Below, in pieces: positions 50,157-60,100 of a stretch of 64,000 nt of DNA. The notes beneath the pieces are model-generated. The model was not told the origin of the DNA and ran no database searches. It saw nothing but the letters and a program-made list of their open reading frames with translations. The first letter of the stretch is position 1. Each line of letters begins with the position of its first letter. Both the position numbers and the translations under genes were made by a program. This stretch comes from Loxodes magnus (lineage: Eukaryota > Ciliophora > Karyorelictea > Loxodida > Loxodidae): the NCBI GenBank assembly GCA_946699065.1, contig CAMPDV010000191.1, positions 248,001 to 312,000 on the forward strand, in the 5' to 3' direction.

Positions 50157-51830
50157 TCAAGATCTTAAATTTCTTATGTTAGCTTCTAATTATCTAATTG
50201 TAGCAAATAAAAATTGTAAGAAAAGTCAGGTTAAATCTTATATTTTTTCGCGGGAGATATTTATTTTTTGTAGCCTTTTTTTATAAATAACTTTTAGAAT
50301 AAAAGTACAATAGAATAAGAATTAACAACGACATCATTCTTTTTAAAATATTTCTATATGCTAAATGTAAATAATTAAGCCTTCTTTATCATATAAAAAT
50401 TAAAGCTGCACAATCATATTTATTTAAAAGGACTATAAAAATTGAACTGCTAGCATTAAAATTCAGATTTAATTAAAAATAAAGGTAAAGTTTTCAATAT
50501 TAATTTCTCGTATTATAAGAGTATTCAAATCTCTTTTTTATATATACTGCATCTTAAACTCAGATTCAATATAAAAGAATAAAACGAGAAAAAAACAAAC
50601 TTTATAGCCTATTCCATAAGTCTATAATTAATCTTGACAAAATTTAGTAACTATAAAATATAGAGTTAAACTAATTTGCTACGCGATTACAGAACAATAT
50701 AGAAAGTTTTTATTTTAGTTTTTCAAAAAATTTGGTACTTTTCGAACAAAAAGTAAGTGGTAAAAGAGAAGAAAGTATGAAATTAAAGTTTAAATTTATT
50801 CAAAATATATAAATTATTAGAAATTTTTTTTAGGTTATATAAGTTCGAAGAAATCATCAAAGATAGCGATCTAATATAAATAAGATTTGAAAGTATATAG
50901 AATTAAAAATTTACTTAATTAAATATTTATTATTTAACAATTCTATTAGAGAATTTTTTGAAAAAGCATTTTAAATATAAATTTAATAGCAAATATATAA
51001 AAATTATTTTTTTTCTTAGAATATTTCAATTAAAAAAAGGTAAATTTAAGTTTATAGTTTAAATAGTTGGCTTTAAATTCTCTGAAAACTTTGGTTAGTT
51101 TTTTCTTAAACTAAAGGGTGGCTTAGGACTTCACTAATTCTCCATCATAGTCTTCTATTTAAATTTCACAATAGAGTCTATTACTATTAAAATTTATTAT
51201 ATGTGTTGCTAATTTTATTAATGCAAACAATTTTTTTTCTGTATGAGTTTATCATATCCAAAAAATTCCTTCAAAATGGACTTATTATTTTTTTAATAAA
51301 TTTCATTTCTTAATCGACATCTTTTATAGTGATTCTGATTCTGGAATATATAGCATCTTATTTTCCTTTGAGAAGCAACTTATATATGTTCTCTTGGTTC
51401 CATATTTATTGAAATACTCCTATATAGTCCTTTAATATCTCCCTCTTGTAATGCTAGCTTAACCTCAAGTTTTTTTATTTAGTATTGGAGTTAAGAGAAT
51501 TAGAATTATAACATTTGAGGTACTTATTAAATTACTTATCAATCTCCTCCAGTTAATTACTATTTAAGATTAAATCTTATTAATTGCTTCTTCTATATAT
51601 GAAAATTATAGGATTAGTTATTAAATCAATTTTTCTACCATGCTTTCTATTTTTTCTATCTTTGCCGTTTTAATTTATATTATAATTAGATATTCGTTGC
51701 TGTACTATTGATTCAAAATTTTCTTGTGATTATTTTTTAAAGTTTACTTAGTCATTTATTTAATTAGATTCACTTATCCTTCTAGCTTTTTTATAAATAA
51801 GCCAAGAGAAGACTATTTCTTAGGTGTCAT
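50157..51830 (-). CDS. Unrecognised ~557-residue protein
   Basis: Frame open from ATG at 51830 (MTPKKQSSLGLFIKKLEG) to TGA at 50157-50159, 558 codons in one phase with TGA as Trp at several internal sites. The first 270 residues have ordinary composition: a helical region (KIEKIESMVEKLIQQL), a hydrophobic stretch (SNVIILILLTPIL), then YFNKYGTKRTYISCFSKE, HFEGIFWIWQTHTEKK and CEIQIEDYDGELVKSQ. The second half is more AT-rich but keeps segments such as IAIFDDFFELIQPKKN and YDKEGLIIYIQHIEIF. No family recognised. If the true end is earlier, it would be near 51.05 kb, where composition changes. Neighbours are repeats and retroelements, so it could be element-derived. Confidence 0.5.
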
Positions 51831-51972
51831 TTTAATTTTTTATCATTAGTATAAGATAAAATTATTTAGGTACTTAAATTATAATTAAAAAGGATTTTAA
51901 TTTATTTGTTATCTCAAAATTCAAGAATATATGAATATATAAAATCACATTAATTAGAATCCTTTTTTTTTA

Positions 51973-52805
51973 AAATGGATTAATCTCTTCGACTCTCAAA
52001 GAATTAACTTAAAAACCTAAAGAGAAAAGCGGCAAAAGAAATTTAGAAAAAACAATAGCAACGAGAGGAGTCAAGTTCGTCATCAGAATGTAAAGTGATG
52101 GTAGGATCTATAGAGATAAGATAACCTAAGAACGAATCTGATCAAAAGCTTTAAATTTAATTAGATCAAATTTAAAAATTAATTTCAAAGTATGAAGAAA
52201 TAGCTTATAACTAAGGAGAAAAATAAGGGAATTAATGAATAGCATAGAGGATTAAAACAACGAATTATTAATACTCAGAAGACAGCTCATTCAAAGCAAT
52301 TTGATAACAGAAGAACAACCCTGAACTTAGTCACAATAAAACTTTAAATATGACACGAAAATGGAAATAGAAAAAACACCAATATACTCAAAAGTAGAAT
52401 AAAATCCAGGAAAAGAAATGATCGATATGAACTTCATTTAAAGACTAGAAAAAATAGAAAATAAACTATCGATAAAAAGAACGAAATAAAAACGAGAAAA
52501 TAAACTGTGCTGATATTGCAAATCAAATAATCATTTATTAAGAAACTGCTGATAATGAAAGAGAATATACGAATAAGAGCAGAAAAGAACATGAAGACAA
52601 CTTAACAAACTATGGATAACGCAAACTGGGATTTATAAATAAAAACTCTTCGCAAGACCACTTAGGAAATCTATAGTGGTAACCTCCTACTTTCAAAAAA
52701 GGTCGTGGAACACACCCACGTTTAAAAAAATGTCCGCAAGAACTGGTCGAAATTCCAGGAAATTCAAAACCTTAATAAATTTAAGTATATTATTATTATT
52801 ATTAT
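51973..52805 (+). mobile_element. ORF1-only retroelement, plus strand (frameshifted)
   Basis: ATG at about 51975 starts MDQSLRLSKNQLKNLKRK, homologous to the element at 53574. A Ser-rich patch and coiled coil (KLISKYEEIAYNQGEK) follow, then after a one-base phase change in an A-run RELMNSIEDQNNELLIL. The knuckle at about 52508-52550 is perfect: CWYCKSNNHLLRNC with TGA as the first Trp. The 3' region has GTGGTAACCTCC and a CGTGG/CCACG hairpin and ends in an (ATT)n run at 52788-52808. Confidence 0.8.
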
Positions 52806-52839
52806 TAAAATCCGTTTTTTTAAATTAATAAAATAGCCT

Positions 52840-53560
52840 ATTATATTAATATGACAACCTTTATTTGGTAATCCACGAAATAAAAGTTTAAATAAAAATA
52901 TTCACTTCAAACTTTTTTGGGTCTTCCCTGTCATAGATTATGATAATTTTAAGGTTTTTGTAAATTTTTTTCCTATTGGCCAAATCCTATTAAAATCATT
53001 TACTGCTTATTAGATATAGGAAGTTTCTTTATTTACTTGAAATGCTTTTTTCCTGTAAAGCAAAAATTCTTGATTACAATAAATTCCTAATAATTTTTTA
53101 TTTAATTTTCTATTGTTCTCTGCTTTTTTTATTTAATTTGATAGCAAATTCTTAATTTATGTCTGTCGTTGCAACATCAACACACCGCCACTCTTTGGTA
53201 GGAATTTTTTTGAAGATCACCATTCTATTTTCATTTGAACATTAAATATTTAGATTTATTCTATCTTATATTTTTATTATTTTTGATTTCCCGTACGATC
53301 TATTCTACCTATGTGATTTTTTCTTAAATTTGCTTCAAATACGAATAAAGAGAAAACTCATACCGTAAAAATGAATTTTCCGATTTTAAATATCCATAGA
53401 GTTTATTAATCCTTAGCTCGCTAATAAATACCCCAGATAGTCTTTTTTAATTCCTAGTTCTTTATCTGAAGAAGGTAAAGATCATTGGCTAAAGTAGTTT
53501 TAGACTCATTTAAATACAAGAATAGCTTCCATCAATTAAAGTCGTTAGTAAATAATTCTG
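52840..53560 (-). mobile_element. ORF1-only retroelement, minus strand
   Basis: Reading leftward: a coiled-coil frame (NDLYLLQIKNQELKKTI) and a second helical stretch (YLKQIQEKITQVEQIV). The knuckle CWCCNDRHKLRIC at about 53170-53210 is one residue short between the second Cys and His. A basic end has IIIIYDREDPKKFEV. It lies between two plus-oriented relatives and is more diverged from them than they are from each other. Confidence 0.65.
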
Positions 53561-53573
53561 CACTGATTAAAAA

Positions 53574-54395
53574 ATGGAAATGGAATAGAATATTCGACTA
53601 TCTAAAAATTAGGCAAGGAACGCAAGAAGAAGAGCTAACAAAAAACTAGAGAAGAAGTAGAAATCAATGGAACACTTATCAAGCTCCGCTTCAGAAGGCA
53701 AAGTAATGATTGGACAAGTTAATGAGAGCACTTCGCTTTCAATTGAAATGGAAAAGATGAAAAAATTAATTTCTAAATATGAAGAAGAAACATATAATCA
53801 AGGAGAAAGAATTAGAGAGCTTATGAATAACATTGAGGATCAAAATAACGAACTATTAATTCTTAGGAAATAGCTTATATAAAAAAATATTGTGACAGAA
53901 CAATAGCTCTATACTCAGTCTTAAAATAATTTCAAACAAGAGGTAAATATGAGTATTGAAGTCCTCCCTTCTTAAGCAAAAGATTAAGAAATAAATATAG
54001 AATAAAATGTTGATAAAAGTTTAATTAAAAGAATAGAACAAATAGAAAAATTAGTTTTGTCTTAGTTGAATAAAAAAAATAGACAAAAAATTGTTGATGT
54101 TGTAGGTCGAAATATCACTTATTAAAAAATTGTTAAAAATGATAAAAATTGAAAAAAAGAGAAGAAATAAAAACATGAAGAATGTTAAACAAACTTTGAA
54201 TAACCGACTCAGGAATTTATAAATAGAAATTATTTAGTGGTAACATGGAAAATTCATTGTGGTAGCCACCCACATTCAAAAAAAGGCCGTGGTATATATC
54301 CACGTTAAAAAAAAGGCGGAGCGAAATCGGTTGGAATCCCGAAGAACTCCAAAACTCTTAACATTTAGTTTACATTATCATTATTATTAATAATT
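53574..54395 (+). mobile_element. ORF1-only retroelement, plus strand
   Basis: Frame from ATG 53574 (MEMEQNIRLSKNQARNAR) through MEHLSSSASEGKVMIGQ, a long coiled coil (KLISKYEEETYNQGERI and EDQNNELLILRKQ) and SLIKRIEQIEKLVLSQL. A one-base shift in an A-run precedes a perfect knuckle CWCCRSKYHLLKNC near 54085-54130. The 3' region has GTGGTAGCCACCCAC, a CGTGG...CCACG stem and an ATTATTATTAATAAT tail. It is the best preserved of the cluster. A domesticated gag-like gene is conceivable but not shown. Confidence 0.75.
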
Positions 54396-54601
54396 TTGCA
54401 CTGTTTTTAAATATAATCTGAATCTATCATTATCTTGCTTCCCTCTATTTTTTATAGTACATGAAAAGCTTTTATTTTAACAAAGCTTAATAATTTAGAT
54501 ATTATATTTATATCTAATTTATTATTACAAAATTACAGTATAAAATGAAAATAAAGCTTAAATTAATTATAGCTTCAATAAAATAAACTAAACTAGAAAT
54601 A

Positions 54602-57600
54602 ATGCAAGATTCTGATTAAGAAGATTAGAATTAGTAAAATGAAGAATAGTCAAATAAAGAAAATTAAGATTATAATAGCTAGAATAATTGTAGTAATACA
54701 GCTATTTTGTTTTAACCTAATCAATAGGATTTTAATAAGAGATGTAATTCTCCTTTTTAACATTCTAATAATGAAGAAGAAAAAATAGAAGTATAAGTAT
54801 AAGATTTAAACAAGAATCAAATCATTCCTTAATTTTAGAACGAATAACAATTTAAATATGGCTTTCCTTTTAATGGAAGAATATTTCATTAATATGAGAA
54901 TGGAGATTAATATGATGGAAATTGATATGAAGGAAAAAGATAAGGATATGGATCTCTTACTTATGCAAATGGTGAGAAATTTAAAGGAATTTGGAATGAA
55001 GATAAACCATTCACTGGATAAGGAACTTTTACTTATAGAAATGGAAATAAATATGTTGGAAATTGGAAAGAAGGAAAACGACAAGGAAATGGTATTCTTT
55101 ATTATAAAAACGGAGAAAAATACGAAGGGTAGTGAAATAAGCATATGCCATTTAATGGATACGGAGTGTTTAAATATAAAAATGGAGATAAGTTTTAAGG
55201 AGAATGAAAGCAAGGCAAAAGACAAGAAAAAGGAATATATACTTAATAAAATGGAAAACCACATAAAGGAAAACAAATCATAGGTAATTTACTAAGCGGA
55301 CATATTACATATTAATATAAGAATGGAGATTGATATGAAGGAGAATGGAAAAACGGATATAGATAAGGATTTGGTTCTTATTATTATAAAAATAATGATA
55401 AATATGAAGGAGAATGAAACTAAAACTAATAAAACGGAAAAGGAGTTTATATTTATTAAAATGGTGATAAATTTGAAGGAGAATGAGTAGAAGGAATGAA
55501 GCATGATTAAGGTTGATTCTTTTATTAAAATGGAGAAAAATATGAAGGATAATGAAATTAAGAAAAATTAAAAAGAGTAAAAGGAATTTATAAATATGAA
55601 AATGGAGATAAATTTGAAGGAGAAATATTAAAAGGAAAAAAGCAAGGTTATGGAATAACATACTATAATAACGGAGAAAAGTTTGAGGGAGAATGAAAAT
55701 GAGATTTGCCGTTTAACGGAAAAGGTACTTATTATTATTAAAATGGAGATAAATATGAAGGAGAATTGTCAGAAGGATAAAAGCAAGGTTTTGGCATATT
55801 TTATTATAAAAATGGAGGAAAATATTAAGGAGAATGAAAAAATAATTTGCCATGAAATGGACAAGGAATATTTATAGATGAACATAGCAATGAATATGAT
55901 GGATAATGAGATTAAGGATAGAAAGTTGGAAAAGGAAAAATGAAATATCTAAATGGAGATATTTATGAGGGAGAATGATTTGAAGGATATAAATAAGGAT
56001 ATGGAATATATTTTTATTTAAATAAATATTACTAAGAAGAATTTAATTTTAATGAATAAATCATGGATATATATGAAGGAGAATGAAATCATGGATTTAA
56101 GCAAGGTTATGGGAAATTACAGTATAAGAATGGTGATAAATATTAAGGATAATGATTTAATGATTAGATAAATGGAAGAGGCATTTATATTTGAAATGAC
56201 TTATTCAGATTTGAAGGAGAATTCAGAAACTTTTAAATAACTAACAAAGGAATACTTTTTTTCTCAGATGAATGATTCTTTTATAATGGAGAATTTAATT
56301 CATAAGTTTAAATACCTATCAAAGGTAAGTTTTTTAATTATTTTTCAGATGCACTGAACTAAGCATAAAATATTTAAGTAAATAAGTAGAATAAATAGCT
56401 TAAAAATATATTAGGTTAGAATTAATGAATTTCAAACCTAATTTTTAGATTCTTAACTTTCAAAGAAATAAGCAAACTCTAATGTATTGACAGAAGCTTA
56501 AGAAAATTTAAATTTTAGCTTGAAGAAATAAATATAAGCTAGTAAGGTTTAGAGTCATTAAATTATAAAAAAGAATTGGAATGACTATTAAAGTAAATAG
56601 CATAATGTGATGTTAAAAGAATAAAAATAAACGTTGAAGAACTTTCATAAAGCATGTGTAATCAAATTCATAATACTCTAATAAAAGTAATCCTATATAA
56701 GTAATAATCAGAATTTTAACTTAAAAGACCTAATAAATTATAAGAATTAAGTATTTTTAGTCAAAACAAAACTTTTCCTCTCTTTACGTTTTTACACTTT
56801 AAGAACTTGAAGAAATTGCATATTAAAGGTGACTATTCAGATCAAGATTTATCATTTTTAGAGTAATTAGTAGATTTAGAATCTTTTTAATTATAAAGTG
56901 GAAACAAATGAAATATAAATTTGACTGGAAGTTTCCTACTGCAATATTGTTAAAATTTAAATTTAAAGGAATTAATTTTAGATATCTTTAAAATTGACTT
57001 TAGTTTAGTTGAAAAATACTTAACATTAAAAGGAAATCAGATTTTAGATTTAAGGATTAACAAAAACTAAGCTAAAATAAGTCTTGCTAATTTATGTCCT
57101 AATCTTATAATGCTTGACTCTTTATGGCATGGATCTGCTTAAGAAATAATATAAGAAAATAGAAGCTAAAATATCTAGCAGTTGAAATTATAAGGCGAAT
57201 TTTATATTAAAAGCTTTTCTCATTTTTTCAGATCTTAATATACCAAACTAATACAAGTAAGAATCTCCTAATCATAAAAATTTAATGACTAGAGTTTGCA
57301 ATTACTCCTAGAAAATGCCCCTAATTTATAATAGCTTTACTTGTAAGAACTTCCATTTCTCTCAAAATAAGCTTTAAAATTAATAGGTGATTATGGAAAG
57401 TAATATCAGTCTTTGAGTTTAAAAGATATGATAGAAGTTCAAGATGAAGTTTTGCTATATATTTTCCGTAAATGTTAGAGTTTTAAGATGATAAAGCTTC
57501 ATAGGATTAGTAAAATAAATATCAATGTATTAAGAGAAATGATAAAAAGCTGCAGTAAGATAGAAAGCTTGAGTTTAGGAGAATTTTAAATTGAAAATGA

Positions 57601-57973
57601 TGAAAAATGAATATCTCATATAGTAAAAATAAAAGAGCTAAAAAAATTAAGTTTATAGGATTTTGAAATATCTAAGCAAATAGTTCAAATCATCTAAAAT
57701 TGTAAAAATTTAGTTTTTTTAAAATTGAGAAATATTAATATTGATAACAATGATTTACCATATTAAGACGAAAACAGAAATCCTTATTAAATTTATAATA
57801 AACTAAAGATACTTAAAATAATTGGATAAAGTTAATTGACAGAAAGATATTTAGAAAGCCTAACTTAAAAATTTAAGAAGCTAATACTCATTACATAATT
57901 TTATAGAAGCATATATTACTTTTAGTCTTTAAACTTTTAGTTGGATAGCAGAAACTTTTTCAATAAGAATTGA
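54602..57973 (+). CDS. MORN-repeat plus leucine-rich-repeat protein
   Basis: From ATG 54602 (MQDSDQEDQNQQNEEQ; an upstream in-frame ATG at 54545 lies in AT-rich leader) the frame holds to TGA at 57971-57973, 1,124 codons. Residues 1-85 are acidic and Gln-rich. About 86-565 carry some 15 MORN repeats of the form NGDKYEGEW...G..QGYG. The Trp is TGA in most repeats and TGG in others (GNWKEG, GIWNED). From about 600 to the end there are leucine-rich repeats: NLKKLHIKGDYSDQDL, NLKELILDIFKIDFSL, ELKKLSLQDFEIS. MORN proteins bind membranes and scaffold cortex and basal bodies in protists. The C-terminal LRR suggests a partner-binding arm. If the 57971 TGA is read as Trp, the next in-frame TGA is at 58061. 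Confidence 0.88.
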
Positions 57974-58192
57974 GACTTTTACTTTTACTTAAAATTATAT
58001 AAGTTAAGCTGTTTTAAATATATTAAGTATATTCATAAATTTTATTTTTAAACCTTTTTATGATTTTTTCATTAGTTTTGTCTTTATAATTAGTTTAAAA
58101 AAAATAGTAATAATACTTGTTTATTATTAATTTCAATCTCCATATAATTTTTTAGCTTTTTTATTTTTTATAAATAAATAAAAATGATTAAA

Positions 58193-59050
58193 AGGCGCTT
58201 AGCACCTCGTTGGCGCGCAGCTCTTTCAATATTAATATTAAAAAAAGTGTTCTCATATTTCTTGTTAAAATTCTTGTCTCCAATGAGTCACGTCAACTTC
58301 TCCAAATGAAAAATCTGCTTATTAAATATTATTCTCGAATCTTGAACTAAATGCTTCTGTATTCTTAAATAAGATCCAAATAAGATTAATTGCTAAGCTA
58401 TTAGTAGGCCGTCAGTCAAATGTTCATACTGCTAGCGAGAACCCTCGGGGTAAGTTAGGCTTGTCTATACTGAGCTTATCCACCCTTCCCCGTGGTGGTA
58501 TCTAATGTGAGATTACTAGCAATGCATCATACACACTACGAGTTATCTACTAATTCTCCTGACTGTAGCCGACATCCATATTTTATAATATATTATATTA
58601 TATAATAACGATGATTAATTAAAATTTGAAGATAATGGAGGTACTTCAACCTTTGCAAATTTCCAGAAATATGCGGAGATATTAAAAAATCTTTTATTTT
58701 TGGGATAACGCCTCTATTGACTGTTTTAGAAAATTCCTTCTCTATGATAGTAGTTTTATGCAATTAACCTTTAATTTTGTCCTGCTTCATTGCATTATAG
58801 TTTTTCTTGCTATCTTCGTATTTTCGTAATTATTATTATTTCTGTAACTACTGTATCTTTCTACTTGTTCTTCTGCTATTTTCATTAAATTTCAGATACT
58901 TATAACAGCGATAATAAAAATAATTTTTTATCTGTAAAAATTGGATTTTTTATCTTCAATTTTCCTCTTAGTTTTCAAGTTTTTTAAACAACCTCTTATA
59001 CCTTTTAGGTCTTAACATATTTTATTTAATAGTTGCATTCTTTAATTCTT
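58193..59050 (-). mobile_element. 5'-truncated ORF1 retroelement with LINE-type 3' end
   Basis: In the minus sense: a decayed ORF1 C-terminus (YYRCYKYLKFN at the knuckle place, then QQQLRKYEDSKKNYNAM and EKEFSKTVNRG, like the element at 39.2 kb), an AT repeat near 58585-58625, the ~350-bp structured tail and the terminal hairpin at 58196-58228 (GCGCTTAGCACC...GGCGCGCAGCTC). It lies about 130-220 bp past the MORN-LRR gene in opposite orientation. Confidence 0.7.
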
Positions 59051-60100
59051 AAAATAATTTTTAGTCTAACTTTTGGAATAAAATTAAATATAAAAAAGAT
59101 ATTTATTTAAATTACGAAATTTCCTTAAAAGATACAAGTTAGGATATTTTTATTATTTCCTTAGATTTTTATAGTATTTATTTATAAATTGTTTAGCCAA
59201 ATATATTTTAGCTATGCTAGTAATATACCCCATTTATAGATCTTTATTTATTACAAACTTTATTATTTCATAACTTTAATTTTCACTTTATTCAAGTCAT
59301 TGCTAAGGAATTGCTTATATACACAGAGTAGCTTATTTAAGTTTCTTCTGTATATTATCATTATATTATGTAAATAGTGAAATCAATTTTAATTTATAAA
59401 ACCCTTCTATAGGTTTAGATACATATTACCTAGACTTACTTAGTATATTTTAGAATTGCTTGTATAAATTGGTAGCTTATAATATGGATATGCCTTTACA
59501 TAAAACTACTTTCAGATTAGATATAATTAAATAATAAAAAATCTAAAGTATTTTATGTTTTTAATATACATCTTAATGCTAAAGTTAGCTAAATATGAAA
59601 ACTCAATATACACTGTGCATTGATAAAAGCAAGTCCTATTTATTAAAATTAAGCTTTTAAGCTAATATTTTGCTAGCTAGTTAAAGGGTTTACAACGAGT
59701 ATTAAAAGCAATAATACAAGCTAAATATTTCCTTAAATATGAAAAGGAATAAGCTTAACTCAATAAATAAATGAAATAAGGCAATAAGGCATAAAGTACT
59801 ATAACCTTACTGTTAATATAATTTACTATAATTGTAAGTTATAAAATAAGTATAATATACAAGTAAATAGCAAAGAGCTTATATTATGTTAATTATATAG
59901 ATTGAACTAGATATTAAGAGTATAAATCTTATTAACTTGTATAGAATGCAAAGTTGAAAATAAATAGGTATTTATAATAAACTTGTATATAATCTTAGGA
60001 TTTATTAGATATTATACCAATTTTAAAATACAATCAACACTATTTAAGAAATAGATTCTAGTTTAAATTAAATTTTAACTTGCTAGAAATAAATCATAAA
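59051..60100. other. AT-rich spacer upstream of the OSCA gene
   Basis: Low-complexity A/T sequence. No TATA-like or other promoter element can be picked out against this background, and no protein-like frame was seen. Confidence 0.5.

Noticed and set aside
54806..55883. Several standard-code frames on both strands (141, 156, 118, 70 and 64 codons) over 54.8-55.9 kb
   Set aside because: They are shadows of the MORN repeat region; the repetitive DNA keeps other frames open. Only the frame starting at 54602 gives MORN consensus.
56320..56350. A GTAAG...TTTTTCAG string of 24 bp near 56324 as an intron in the MORN-LRR gene
   Set aside because: The length is a multiple of three, and the sequence reads as KFFNYFSD, parallel to the preceding ILFFSDEW repeat, so it is more likely coding.
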